Origin: DATLGB01 sp964242305
GTDB taxonomy: Bacteria > Actinomycetota > Thermoleophilia > Solirubrobacterales > Solirubrobacteraceae
Length of the DNA: 64,000 nt
Assembly (NCBI GenBank): GCA_964242305.1
Contig: CAXTBB010000008.1
Coordinates: forward strand, 1-64,000
Direction of reading: 5' to 3'
Shown: positions 32,183 to 40,978 of the stretch, in pieces
Layout of the letters: each line of letters starts with the position of its first letter
How positions within the stretch are numbered: position 1 is the stretch's first letter
The notes under the pieces: model-generated
Database searches by the model: none
What the model was told of the DNA's origin: nothing
The model's input: only the letters and a program-made list of their open reading frames with translations
Made by a program: the position numbers and the translations under genes

Positions 32183-34893
32183 CCGCCGGCCCGTCGCTTG
32201 ACGCTGCGCAGCGGCTTGGTCAGCCGCCAGCTGAGGGAGGAGCTCATGTCGGCGATCGTCTGCCCGCGCGCGGCGGCCTCCGCTTGGACCGCCGCGAGAT
32301 GCTCGAGGCGGACACCCGCCTCCTCCGGGTTCTGCACGCGACCCGGCGTCGGCAGCATCTCGCCGATCGCCATCGTCGCGAACCCGATCCGCACGTCGAC
32401 GCGGAAGACGTTGCCCACGACGTCCTCGAGCCCGATGCGCAGCTCCGCGCCACTCGCGTGGGCGATGAACAGGTTGGGGTTGAGCAGGAAGGCGTTGTTG
32501 CGCCGCAGCCGCGTGAACTGCTCGGGACGCTCCAGGCGGATCACCTGCGGCTCGGCACGGCCCTGGACGTGGCAGCGCAGCTCGAGGTGGTCGAAGCGGA
32601 CGACGGCCGGAGCGGTGCTGGGGCGGATCACGAGCTCGTGGATGGCGCCCCCGCGCAGCGTGCCGTGGACCGCGCTCAGGCCGTAGCGGTTGCGCCTGGG
32701 GACGCCGCCGAGCCCCCGGTCCCCGGTGTTGACGTTGACGCCGGCGGCGATCGCGACGGTGAACGCCCCCGTGTCCGCCTCGCCCGAGAGCGACTCCCAC
32801 GGCACGGCCCCCGCGACCGCCAGGTCCATCAGCTTCACCCACGACTCGTCCACGCTCCCCGCGACGGCGAACGGCCAGTAGAGGTCGGCCATCGGCAGGT
32901 CCCGCAGGCCCATCGGATCCAGGTGGCGGAGCATGGCCGCCAGCGAAGGGTCGATGATCGCCTCCACCGCGTCCGACCCCTGGTTCTCGTCGTGCATCCA
33001 CGCGCCGAACGCCGCCACCTCGGCGGCGGTGGGCGCCGCGACGGCCCGGACCAGGATCGGTCGCAGCAGGTCCGGCGCCCCGGCCAGGGAGGCGAGCTTG
33101 CCGGGCGCGGCGAGCCGGTAGCGGGCCCACTCCCGCTGGAACGCCTGCACGCCCGAGCGGACCGTGTCGGCCTGGGCCATCTGGACGGGATCGCGGCTGT
33201 CGGAGGCGGTCAGCACCGGCTCCAGGTCCGCGTCCAGGCCGATCTGCGAGCCGTGGCTGGGCATGCAGATCTGCTCGAGCACCTCCGGGGCGCGGACGAG
33301 GAGCTCCGTGGCGTCGCCGGGACGCCCGAACTCGGTCAGGAAGCCGCCGGCGGGCGTCCCCTCGAAGGTCCGCAGCGTCGCGCCCTGGTGGAGGACCATG
33401 TACAGGCCGACGACGTCGATCGAGAGCCCCGCGTGCTTCAGCGCAGCGTGGAGCAGGCCCTGGGCGGTGGCCCCCCACCCCAGGTCCACGCACACCAGCC
33501 GGTCGTCCTGGCCGACCTCGCGCTGGACGTAGCGCACCACGCGCTCGCGGATCTGCGCCGCGTGCGCCACCACCTTGGCGGCGATCACCGGATCCCCCTC
33601 GATCGCCGCGAACAGGTTCGTCGACGTGGTGACGTCGTCCAGCGACGTGTCGAGGTGGTCGGCGAAGCGGGGCAGGTCGCCGGGCGTCAGACCGAGCGTC
33701 CGCAGCAGCCGGCCCACCGAGGGCGGTCGCCGCCGGACCGTCAGCGGCCGCAGCGACGGCTCGGTCGCGTCGCCGACGGCGGCCATGGCCAGCACCTCGC
33801 GGTTGAGCCACAGCGGAGTGCTCCGGATCGCGGTCCCGCCGTACTCGCCGGCCCGGTCGATCAGCGACCCCAGGAAGCTGCCCTCGCGCATGAAGGCGTG
33901 CACGCGATCGACCCCGAGCTCGGCGGCGCGCTCCTGCACCCACTCGGCGAACCCGGTGAACACGGGGCCCTGGACGAGCGCGCCGTGGTCCCAGTACGGA
34001 CGCAGGGCGCTCGGCAGCGCGTCGCGCTCGACCCGCGCGGCGAGCTTCCCGCGCAGCTGGGTCAGGTCGGGGGAGACGCCGGCCGCGGAGGGGCTGCGGC
34101 CGAACGTGACCTCGCGGGAGACGTGGCGGTACTCGGCCGTCATCACGGCGGCCAGCGCGGCCGGGCGCTGCTCGAAGTACGTGCCGGCGATGCCGAGCTC
34201 GCCGGGACGCTCGACGTCCGCCTCGATGTTGTCGCCGATGTGGACGATCGACTCCGGCGCGACGTCGAGCTCGCGCAGGACGATCTCGAAGAGGCCGCCG
34301 CTCTTGCCGATCCGGTAGGCGCAGGAGGCGAAGACGCGATCGAGCTCGAGCCCGCGCAGGCTCGGCTGGGCCAGGAAGGCGCGCAGGTGCGATTCCTCGA
34401 AGTACGTGTCGGAGACGGCGATGAGCGTCTTGCCTGCGGCCGCGGCCGCCTCGAGCAGCTCCAGCACGTCGAGGTCGGGGACGAGCAGATCGCGCTCCAC
34501 CTCGAGCTCCACCGCAAGCGCCGCCTCCCGCGCCCGGTCCCCCGCCGACAGCACGCCGTCCCCGAGCAGGGCGTAGATCTCGCCGAGCGTGACCTCCACG
34601 CGCCCCGTGCGCTCGACCAGGAGCTGCCGCGCGCGCCGCTCGGCCTCGTGGCGCAACGAGGCGAAGCCGGTGGCGGTCAGCAGCGGGTCGAGCAGGCCCC
34701 TGCGGGCGAGCCGGTCGCCGACGAGGCCGAACGCCGCCCCCGGTTCCGGCACCTGTCGCCACAGCAGGGTGTCGAACACGTCCGTCGAGACCACCTTGAC
34801 GTCCGGCCGGGTGATCGTCTCCGCGAGCGCGACGAGGCGAGAGTCGGCAACCGCGCGGACGGTGCCGGAAGCGGGGCGGGCCGTCGCTGCCAT
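32179..34893 (-). CDS. COG5610-type HAD-family protein of glycan clusters
   Basis: 904 aa. Residues 30-260 are a HAD hydrolase: VVSTDVFDTLLWR (Asp38, Asp41), TLIAVSDTYFEESHL, RIGKSGGLFEIVL and SIVHIGDNIEADV. The middle (about 290-640) is a second domain seen in COG5610 proteins (FTGFAEWVQERAAELGVDRVHAFMREG, VCVDLGWGATAQGLLHAAL, VVGLYMVLHQGA); function unknown. Residues about 700-850 look like a beta-sandwich, and the end SSSLSWRLTKPLRSVKR is the short tail often found on cluster glycosyltransferases. Phosphatase residues are complete. Translationally coupled to the methyltransferase downstream. Confidence 0.8.
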   Translation of the reverse strand: MAATARPASGTVRAVADSRLVALAETITRPDVKVVSTDVFDTLLWRQVPEPGAAFGLVGDRLARRGLLDPLLTATGFASLRHEAERRARQLLVERTGRVEVTLGEIYALLGDGVLSAGDRAREAALAVELEVERDLLVPDLDVLELLEAAAAAGKTLIAVSDTYFEESHLRAFLAQPSLRGLELDRVFASCAYRIGKSGGLFEIVLRELDVAPESIVHIGDNIEADVERPGELGIAGTYFEQRPAALAAVMTAEYRHVSREVTFGRSPSAAGVSPDLTQLRGKLAARVERDALPSALRPYWDHGALVQGPVFTGFAEWVQERAAELGVDRVHAFMREGSFLGSLIDRAGEYGGTAIRSTPLWLNREVLAMAAVGDATEPSLRPLTVRRRPPSVGRLLRTLGLTPGDLPRFADHLDTSLDDVTTSTNLFAAIEGDPVIAAKVVAHAAQIRERVVRYVQREVGQDDRLVCVDLGWGATAQGLLHAALKHAGLSIDVVGLYMVLHQGATLRTFEGTPAGGFLTEFGRPGDATELLVRAPEVLEQICMPSHGSQIGLDADLEPVLTASDSRDPVQMAQADTVRSGVQAFQREWARYRLAAPGKLASLAGAPDLLRPILVRAVAAPTAAEVAAFGAWMHDENQGSDAVEAIIDPSLAAMLRHLDPMGLRDLPMADLYWPFAVAGSVDESWVKLMDLAVAGAVPWESLSGEADTGAFTVAIAAGVNVNTGDRGLGGVPRRNRYGLSAVHGTLRGGAIHELVIRPSTAPAVVRFDHLELRCHVQGRAEPQVIRLERPEQFTRLRRNNAFLLNPNLFIAHASGAELRIGLEDVVGNVFRVDVRIGFATMAIGEMLPTPGRVQNPEEAGVRLEHLAAVQAEAAARGQTIADMSSSLSWRLTKPLRSVKRRAGG

Positions 34894-34903
34894 GGACGCG
34901 TGC

Positions 34904-34909
34904 AGCCTA
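34904..34909 (-). promoter_or_regulatory. -10 element (TAGGCT) overlapping a stop codon
   Basis: Minus-strand TAGGCT, 10 nt before ATG 34893; TAG is the stop of the ABC ATPase gene. Confidence 0.45.
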
Positions 34910-36166
34910 CGGGCTCGACGTCGTCACCGCGAGCTCGTCCGCCCACGGTTGCTGCCCGATCGACTGGAACGCGAAGTCGTGCTCGAGGTCGACGACGCCG
35001 CCCGTCTCGCGGGTCCCGGTGACCAGGAACGAGATCATCCCGGGGAAGCAGTCCATGACTGCGTGGCCGGAGCCGCGGCGCGCGATGGACGGCGTCACGA
35101 AGTAGCGGCCGGGAGTGAGGACGGTGGCGAAGCGGATGGTCAGCTGCGCGCACTCGCCGGCGGCGAAGCGCCCCGTGTGCTCCTCCGTCCAGATCGAGCT
35201 GGTCGCGAATACCGGCCGGTGGTCCTCGCCCTCCAGCACGACGCTGACGACGGGGTCCTCGATGTCGGCGTCGAAGCGGACGGTGGCCTTGATCTCGAGG
35301 TCGTGGCCCTGGGGGGCGTCGATGATCGCCTCGCCCTCCGGCGTCTGGATCCACAGCTGGATGAAGCGCGCGTCGCCGTCCCCGAAGCGCTCGGCCAGGC
35401 CGGAGCGCTCCGTCTCCTCCTGTCCCTCCCGGCGGAAGTTCATCTCGAGGTAGGACTCGCCGACCAGCTGCGGGTCGCCCTCGCGCACCAGGTGGCCGCG
35501 CTCGAGCAGGATCGCCCGGTCGCAGAAGCGCCGCACCGCGCCCATGTCGTGGGTGACGAGCACGATCGTCTTGCCCTCGTCGCGCAGCCGGTTGAACTGG
35601 TCGAAGCACTTCTGCTGGAACGCGGCGTCGCCGACGGCCAGCACCTCGTCGATGAGCAGCAGGTCGGCGTCGACCTGGATCATCACCGCGAAGGCGAGCC
35701 GGACGTGCATGCCCGACGAGTAGTTCTTGAGCTTGAGGTCCTCGAACTCACGCAGCTCAGCGAAGTCGATCACGCGCTCGTAGCGCTCCCGCGCCGCCGA
35801 CGGGCTGAGGCCGAGCATGATCGCGTTGAGGATGACGTTGTCGCGCGCGGCGAGGTCGGGGTTGAAGCCGACCCCGAGCTCGATGAAGCTCGACATCCGG
35901 CCGCGCACCCAGATCTGCCCGGCCGTCGTCTGGTAGATGCCGGCCATCAGCTTGAGCATCGTGCTCTTGCCGGAGCCGTTGCGGCCGACGATCCCGAAGA
36001 ACTCGCCCTCGGCGACCTCGAAGGAGACGTCGTCCAGCGCCGTGAACTGCTCGAAGCTGCGACGGCGGAACGGGTGCAGTGCCCGTTCCTTGAACGTGTG
36101 CATCTGTTCCGTGGGACGGCGGAAGTGCTTCGAGACGCCGTCCACGACGACGACGGGCGCGGACAC
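34907..36166 (-). CDS. Polysaccharide ABC transporter ATPase with C-terminal glycan-binding domain (Wzt type)
   Basis: 419 aa from GTG 36166. ATPase motifs: GRNGSGKST, the TagH/Wzt-specific IELGVGFNPDLAARDNV, signature YSSGMHVRLAFA, LLLIDEVLAVGD and LVTHDMGAVRRFCDRAILL. Residues about 260-419 form an Ig-like Wzt_C domain (FIQLWIQTPEGEAIIDAPQG, LTIRFATVLTPGRYFVTPSI), which in Wzt recognises the finished glycan end. Its only plausible permease is the unlinked 24700-25566 gene. TAGCCT stands 7 nt before GTG. Confidence 0.92.
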   Translation of the reverse strand: MSAPVVVVDGVSKHFRRPTEQMHTFKERALHPFRRRSFEQFTALDDVSFEVAEGEFFGIVGRNGSGKSTMLKLMAGIYQTTAGQIWVRGRMSSFIELGVGFNPDLAARDNVILNAIMLGLSPSAARERYERVIDFAELREFEDLKLKNYSSGMHVRLAFAVMIQVDADLLLIDEVLAVGDAAFQQKCFDQFNRLRDEGKTIVLVTHDMGAVRRFCDRAILLERGHLVREGDPQLVGESYLEMNFRREGQEETERSGLAERFGDGDARFIQLWIQTPEGEAIIDAPQGHDLEIKATVRFDADIEDPVVSVVLEGEDHRPVFATSSIWTEEHTGRFAAGECAQLTIRFATVLTPGRYFVTPSIARRGSGHAVMDCFPGMISFLVTGTRETGGVVDLEHDFAFQSIGQQPWADELAVTTSSP

Positions 36167-36171
36167 GCTCC

Positions 36172-36783
36172 TCAGGCTAGGAGGGTGCGCGCGGCGAAGT
36201 CCGCCGCCGCGCCGCTGAACGCGGCGGAGTGGGAGAGCATCGCGTGCTTGCCGCCCTCCACCACTTGGAAGCGCGCGCCGATGCGCTGGGCCAGCGCGCG
36301 TGCCCGCGCGGGGCTGGCGATGCGGTCCTGGTCGCCGTGCACGATCAGGATCTCCGTGCTCGCGCGCAGGCCGCGGGGGACGTCGCTCGGGTACACCCAC
36401 GGCGCCAGCGCGCAGACGGAGACGACCTCGGGCGCCGGCGCGGTGAGGATGGCGGCGCGGCCGCCGAGCGAGTGCCCGACCAGGCAGGTCGGCAGGCGCT
36501 CACCGAGGCGGTCGGCGATCTGGTCCAGGCCCCACTGGGCGTCGTGCACGGGGGTGTGCGTCGTGTCCCAGCCGCGGCGCGAGTTGAGCAGCCGGAAGAC
36601 GGCGAGCCGCCCCTGCCCGGCGCGCGCGACGCGGCGGGCGATGGGGATCATGCGCACGACGGACAGCTGCGTCGGGCTGACCATCATGTTGGCCCGCCGG
36701 CTGGCCCCGCCGTGGAGGACGAGGACGGCGCCGTCGGGGCGGTCGGGCACGTCGACGTCGATCAGCTTCGGGGCGAGCTCCAT
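36172..36783 (-). CDS. Alpha/beta hydrolase (small, dienelactone-hydrolase/BAAT-like)
   Basis: 203 aa from ATG 36783, sharing one base with the TGA of the glycosyltransferase gene (TGATG). Nucleophile elbow LVGHSLGGRAA, acid in ILIVHGDQDRIASP and base in VVEGGKHAMLSHSAAFS complete a triad. It starts with VLVLHGGASRR. Substrate unknown; the coupling to glycan genes suggests an esterase acting on acylated glycan or lipid, or a neutral neighbour. Confidence 0.82.
   Translation of the reverse strand: MELAPKLIDVDVPDRPDGAVLVLHGGASRRANMMVSPTQLSVVRMIPIARRVARAGQGRLAVFRLLNSRRGWDTTHTPVHDAQWGLDQIADRLGERLPTCLVGHSLGGRAAILTAPAPEVVSVCALAPWVYPSDVPRGLRASTEILIVHGDQDRIASPARARALAQRIGARFQVVEGGKHAMLSHSAAFSGAAADFAARTLLA
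36174..36179 (-). promoter_or_regulatory. -10 element (TAGCCT) for the ABC ATPase gene
   Basis: Minus-strand TAGCCT, 7 nt before GTG 36166, inside the last codons and stop (CTAGCCTGA) of the hydrolase gene. Confidence 0.5.
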
Positions 36784-38792
36784 CAGACGGGCTGCGGCAT
36801 GCGCCCGGAGGCGCGGCGCTCGGCCAGCTCGCGGTAGAAGCCGTCGAGCTCGTCGAGCTTGCGCTCGAGCGCGTACGCCTGCGCGGTCTCGCGCCCGCCG
36901 GCTCGCAATCTCTCCCGGAGGTCCACGTTCTCCAGTACGGCCTCCAACGCGGTCCGGACCGCGACCGGGTTGTCGGCCGGCATGAGGCAGTTGACGCCGT
37001 CCCGGCAGAAGTCGCGGTTGCCGTCGGCGTCCGTGCACACGACGGGCGCGCCGGCCGCCATCGCCTCCAGGATGGGCAAGCAGAAGCCCTCGTGCACCGA
37101 GGTCTGGAGGAACACCGAGCACGTGTTGAGCAGCTCGTTGACGCCGGCGTCGGAGGGCTTGACGTGGTAGGTGACGCCCGGGGGCATGCCGTCGGCGACG
37201 TGCGGCTCGACCCCGAACAGCCACAGCTCGGGGCGCGGCTCGGCGAAGCCCTCCCACGCCTGCCGGGTGAGCGGGAAGTTCTTGAGCGGGTTGCCGCGCC
37301 CGAGGCCGAGGACGGCGCGATCGGCGCGGGTGGCGCCGTCGAGCTCGCGCCAGCGCGACAGGTCCACGCCGGGCGAGACGACGGACGCGCGCGGCGCGAA
37401 GTTCAGCAGCGTCCGGTAGACCCACTCGGACGTGGTCAGGTAGGTGAACTCCGGCCGGTAGCTGGCGTGCACGATGCCGTGGGCGTCGGGGTCGGAGTAG
37501 TAGCTCGTCTCGATGTCCTGCACGAAGTACACCGGGACGCCGCGCGTGACCGACGCCTCCCACACGTGCGCGGCCGTCTCCCACCAGGTGGCGACCTTGA
37601 TGGCGTCCAGCGGCGCGAGCGCCTTGCGCAGGTCCGTGTACGTGTCGAAGGCGCGGACGGGGACGCGCAGGTCGTACCAGTCCGGCGGGCCCTCGACGAG
37701 CGTCCACAACTCGACGTGGTGACCGCGGTCGGCGAGGCCGTTGAGGTGCTCGAAGACGACCCGGTGCCCACCGCCGACGCCGAGGTCCTGGGTGACGTAG
37801 ACGATGCGCGCGCCGCCGTCCGCCTCGCGCGTCTCGCGTTTGTCGAACCAGTCGCCCCACTGCTTCCAGAAGCGCACCTGGCTGTCGATCTCGCGCTTGC
37901 CCTGCTCCATGCCGCGCGTCTTGGATTCGAGGTGGACGAGCTGGGCGGCGGGCGCGAACACCACGCGGTGCCCGGCCTCCCACGCGCGCAGGCAGTAGTC
38001 GACGTCCTCGTAGGCCATGCCGTAGCCCTCGTCGAGCTCGCCGATGTCGTCGATGGTCTGAAAGCGGATGTACAGGCAGGCGCCGGTGATGGCCAGGGTG
38101 GGCTGCAGGACGTCCGAGGCGGGGAAGTCGGCGGGCTTGAAGCGGTAGCGGTGGTCGAACCACTCGGGCGCGTCCGGGTTGCGCACCGCGCCCGCGAACT
38201 GGATCGTCTCGTCGGGGTAGAGCAGCTTGCCGCCGACGATGCCGACGTCGTTGCCGCCGGCGACCGACCCGGCGTGCTGGAGCACCTCGAGCCAGCCGCG
38301 GCGCGCGATCACGTCCGAGTTGAGCAGGACGACGTCCTCCTTGGGACGCCGCAGGCGCAGGCCGCGGTTGCAGTTGGCCGCGAAGCCGGCGTTCTCGCCC
38401 GCCACCACCTCGTCGACGAAGCGTGACGCCCGCAGGCGCTCGACCTCGGCCGGCGGGGACCCGTCGTCGGCCACCACCACGCGGGCGCCCGTGGTGCGCT
38501 TGACCGAGCGCGCGGCCCGCAGCGCGAGGTCGGCCGGTCCGTAGGAGGGGATCACGACCATGACGGGACGGCCGTAGTGGCGGTACCACTGGCGCGCGGC
38601 GGCGCTCGGGTCCTGGATGCGCGCGGTCAGCCCGAGGCGCGGCCCGAGCGGGGTCAGGCGCAGCGGGAAGGTGAGCAGCCGGTACAGCGTCTCTCGGAAC
38701 CCCTGATAGCGCAGCGTCAGGTACGCGCGCTTGGGCAGGTTGGCGAACAGCCGGCGCAGGAAGCGCCAGTACGGCGTCAGGCGCTGGGTCAT
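36783..38792 (-). CDS. Two-domain glycosyltransferase (GT2 + GT4)
   Basis: 669 aa from ATG 38792 (ATGA overlap). Residues about 75-310 are a GT2 domain (VMVVIPSYGPADLALRAARSV, NAGFAANCNRGLRL, DVVLLNSDVIARRGWLE, GELDEGYGMAYEDVDYCLRA). Residues about 340-660 are a GT-B/GT4 domain (ARIVYVTQDLGVGGGHRVVFEHLNGL, VLGLGRGNPLKNFPLTRQAW, and the E-x7-E motif in VHEGFCLPILEAMAAG). Probably adds two sugars in succession to the same glycan. First residues are basic and aromatic, typical for membrane association. Confidence 0.88.
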   Translation of the reverse strand: MTQRLTPYWRFLRRLFANLPKRAYLTLRYQGFRETLYRLLTFPLRLTPLGPRLGLTARIQDPSAAARQWYRHYGRPVMVVIPSYGPADLALRAARSVKRTTGARVVVADDGSPPAEVERLRASRFVDEVVAGENAGFAANCNRGLRLRRPKEDVVLLNSDVIARRGWLEVLQHAGSVAGGNDVGIVGGKLLYPDETIQFAGAVRNPDAPEWFDHRYRFKPADFPASDVLQPTLAITGACLYIRFQTIDDIGELDEGYGMAYEDVDYCLRAWEAGHRVVFAPAAQLVHLESKTRGMEQGKREIDSQVRFWKQWGDWFDKRETREADGGARIVYVTQDLGVGGGHRVVFEHLNGLADRGHHVELWTLVEGPPDWYDLRVPVRAFDTYTDLRKALAPLDAIKVATWWETAAHVWEASVTRGVPVYFVQDIETSYYSDPDAHGIVHASYRPEFTYLTTSEWVYRTLLNFAPRASVVSPGVDLSRWRELDGATRADRAVLGLGRGNPLKNFPLTRQAWEGFAEPRPELWLFGVEPHVADGMPPGVTYHVKPSDAGVNELLNTCSVFLQTSVHEGFCLPILEAMAAGAPVVCTDADGNRDFCRDGVNCLMPADNPVAVRTALEAVLENVDLRERLRAGGRETAQAYALERKLDELDGFYRELAERRASGRMPQPV

Positions 38793-39622
38793 CGGGCCGG
38801 CCGGGCGCGGACGGCGGCGTGCGGGACGCCCACGAAGCGGACGAGCAGGCGCTCGCGGCCGCGGGCGCTCAGGGTGTGGCGGAGCATCTGCGCGCTGACG
38901 GGCGCCTGCGGGTGCGCGGGGCCGGTGGGCAGGAAGAAGACGCCGGTGCGCTCCGTGATGGCGAAGCCGGCCGCCTCGACCATGCGGTGCAGGCCGGCGC
39001 GGTTGGGCTGCCACCACCACGGCTCGCTGTCGCCCTCCAGGCGGGCGACCGGGGTCCTCGGGCGCAGGTAGGACGGGATCGCCTCGACGCCGTCGCAGAT
39101 GACGACCTCGCCGCGGCAGACCGACCGCAGCTTCATGAGCGCGCCGACGGGGTCGCGCAGGTGCATGAGCAGCGCGCCGAGGAAGACGAAGTCGAACTGG
39201 CCGATCTCGTCCGGGTTGAGGTCGTAGACGCTCAGCTCCTGGCGGTCGACATCGGAGCCGAGGGCGTCGCGCGCGATGGCGAAGCCCTGGTTGTCGCTCT
39301 TGACGGACTCCAGGTGCTGCTGCTGGAGCGCCTGCACGCCTTGGTCCCCGGAGGCGGGCCAGTCCCACTGCAGGGGCTCGCGCAGGTCGATGGCGACCAC
39401 CTCGGCGGCGCCGCGCTTCTCCATCTCGAAGGCCCAGAACCCGTCCCAGGTGCCGACGTCCAGGCAGCGCTTACCGGTCAGGTTGACGGGCAGCGGGACC
39501 TTGCCCACGACGGGGCGCGCGTCGAAGTGCCCGCGCGTGGTGACGCCGCCGGGCAGCTCGAGGACGTGGTACCAGGTCACGGCCGCGACGCGCTCGGACA
39601 GCGTTTGAGCTGCCGTCGTCAT
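38789..39622 (-). CDS. DUF1698/CmoB-like SAM methyltransferase
   Basis: 277 aa. WYHVLELPGGVTTRGHFDAR, then KRCLDVGTWDGFWAFEMEKRGAAEVVAIDL (motif I), FDFVFLGALLMHLRDPVGALMKLRSVC and LEGDSEPWWWQPNRAGLHRMVEAAGF. The WYH entry and WWW-PN motif mark the CmoB-like methyltransferase group frequent in glycan clusters. It opens the operon methyltransferase - GT2/GT4 - hydrolase, each joined by an overlap. TAAATT precedes ATG 39622 by 9 nt. Confidence 0.85.
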   Translation of the reverse strand: MTTAAQTLSERVAAVTWYHVLELPGGVTTRGHFDARPVVGKVPLPVNLTGKRCLDVGTWDGFWAFEMEKRGAAEVVAIDLREPLQWDWPASGDQGVQALQQQHLESVKSDNQGFAIARDALGSDVDRQELSVYDLNPDEIGQFDFVFLGALLMHLRDPVGALMKLRSVCRGEVVICDGVEAIPSYLRPRTPVARLEGDSEPWWWQPNRAGLHRMVEAAGFAITERTGVFFLPTGPAHPQAPVSAQMLRHTLSARGRERLLVRFVGVPHAAVRARPAR

Positions 39623-39626
39623 GCGG

Positions 39627-39637
39627 TAGTCAATTTA
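39627..39637. promoter_or_regulatory. Overlapping divergent -10 elements in a 17-bp intergenic region
   Basis: Minus-strand TAAATT (39637-39632, 9 nt before ATG 39622) and plus-strand TAGTCA (39627-39632, 7 nt before ATG 39640) share one base. The two start codons are only 17 bp apart. Confidence 0.5.
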
Positions 39638-39639
39638 GG

Positions 39640-40464
39640 ATGATTCCCGCGATCCCCCTCAGCGACGGCACCTCCATCCCCCAGCTCGGGTTCGGTGTCT
39701 TCCAGATCCCGCCGGAGGAGACCACCGAGGCCGTCGCCCGCGCGTTCGAGGTCGGCTACCGGCACATCGACACGGCCAAGGCCTACGGGAACGAGGCGCA
39801 GGTCGGAGCGGCCGTCAACGCCTCCGGCCTGGACCGCTCGGAGGTCTACGTGACCACCAAGTGCTTCAACACCGACCACGGCTACGAGCAGGCCACGCGC
39901 GCCTTCAAGGAGAGCTACGACCGCCTCGAGCTCTCCTACGTCGACCTCTACCTGATCCACTGGCCGGTGCCGTCCCAGGACATGTACGTGGAGACCTGGC
40001 AGGCGTTCATCGACCTGCAGAAGGAGGGCCTCGTCCGCTCCATCGGCGTCTCCAACTTCCAGGCGCCGCACCTGCGCCGGATCATCGACGAGACCGGGGT
40101 CACGCCCGTCATCAACCAGATCGAGCTGCACCCGTACTTCCAGCAGGTCGGGCTGCGCCAGGACAACGCCGACCACGGCATCGTCACGGAGGCGTGGTCG
40201 CCGATCGCCCAGGGCGCGGTGCTCGACGATCCGGTGTTGAACGAGATTGGGGAGGCGCACGGCAAGTCGGCCGGGCAGGTCGCGCTGCGCTGGCACATCC
40301 AGCTCGGCCACGTGGTCTTCCCCAAGTCGGCCACGCCCGAGCGCATCCAGGAGAACTTCGAGATCTTCGACTTCCACCTCAGCGAGGGCGAGATGGAGCG
40401 GATCGACGCGCTCGACAAGGGCGAGCGCATGGGCCCCGACCCCGACACGTTCACGCGGCCGTGA
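39640..40464 (+). CDS. Aldo/keto reductase
   Basis: 274 aa, the normal length for the 2,5-diketo-gluconate reductase group. The catalytic tetrad is present: Asp44 and Tyr49 (HIDTAKAYGNE), Lys74 (VYVTTKCF), His107 (YLIHWPV). The NADPH-site segment GHVVFPKSATPERIQENFEIFDF is typical. Cytoplasmic reductase of aldehydes or ketones. Divergent from the methyltransferase operon and overlapping the convergent GNAT gene by 14 bp. Confidence 0.93.
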   Translation: MIPAIPLSDGTSIPQLGFGVFQIPPEETTEAVARAFEVGYRHIDTAKAYGNEAQVGAAVNASGLDRSEVYVTTKCFNTDHGYEQATRAFKESYDRLELSYVDLYLIHWPVPSQDMYVETWQAFIDLQKEGLVRSIGVSNFQAPHLRRIIDETGVTPVINQIELHPYFQQVGLRQDNADHGIVTEAWSPIAQGAVLDDPVLNEIGEAHGKSAGQVALRWHIQLGHVVFPKSATPERIQENFEIFDFHLSEGEMERIDALDKGERMGPDPDTFTRP

Positions 40465-40978
40465 GCCGGTAGACCACGTGGTCGCGGCCCTCGGCCGGGT
40501 TGTCGGGCTCGAGCTCACCCTCGGCGACGCGGACGAAACCGGCCCGCTCCAGCGCCCGCCACGAAGCCGTGTTGCCGGCGCTGACGGGCACGATGACGTC
40601 GCGCGCCTCGGCCACGGACGCCGCGATCATGGCGGCGCCGAGCCCGCGGCCGCGATGGTCCGGCTCGCCGATCAGGTAGTCGACGCTGATCGCGCCAGGC
40701 GGGACCGCGATGAGCGGCGCCAGCTCGGCGACGTACTCCGGGTAGTCGGCGATCACGAAGCGCTGGACGAGGCCGAACGGCGCGCCGCCGAGCGACACGA
40801 TGAGGACGTCAGCGGGCTCGGTCCCGTCGATGGCCGGCCCGAAGTCGCGCTCCAGGGCGCCGGGGGCGACGTCGTGGTTCCACCAGCGCGCGACCTCGGG
40901 CTCGAGCAGCCACTTCGTCACCAGCGGGAAGTCCTCGCGGGTCAGCGGCCGGAAGCTGAGATCTAGCGTGGCCGCCAT
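40451..40978 (-). CDS. GNAT-family acetyltransferase (AAC(6')-like)
   Basis: 175 aa from ATG 40978; ATG 40993 five codons upstream is an alternative. LSFRPLTREDFPLVTKWLLEPEVARWW, ISVDYLIGEPDHRGRGLGAAMI (acetyl-CoA P-loop) and NTASWRALERAGFVRVAEGEL are the order seen in Acetyltransf_8 aminoglycoside/siderophore acetyltransferases. Substrate unknown. With ATG 40978 the start codon overlaps the divergent DUF488 gene start as CATG. Confidence 0.85.
   Translation of the reverse strand: MAATLDLSFRPLTREDFPLVTKWLLEPEVARWWNHDVAPGALERDFGPAIDGTEPADVLIVSLGGAPFGLVQRFVIADYPEYVAELAPLIAVPPGAISVDYLIGEPDHRGRGLGAAMIAASVAEARDVIVPVSAGNTASWRALERAGFVRVAEGELEPDNPAEGRDHVVYRLTAA
40964..40969 (+). promoter_or_regulatory. 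-10 element (TAGCGT) for the DUF488 gene
   Basis: TAGCGT, 7 nt before ATG 40977, located inside the divergent acetyltransferase coding region. Confidence 0.5.

Noticed and set aside
31265..34762. Reading the methyltransferase as a 1165-residue protein
   Set aside because: The upstream part is a shifted frame of the HAD gene; the true methyltransferase begins at ATG 32182 in an ATGA overlap.
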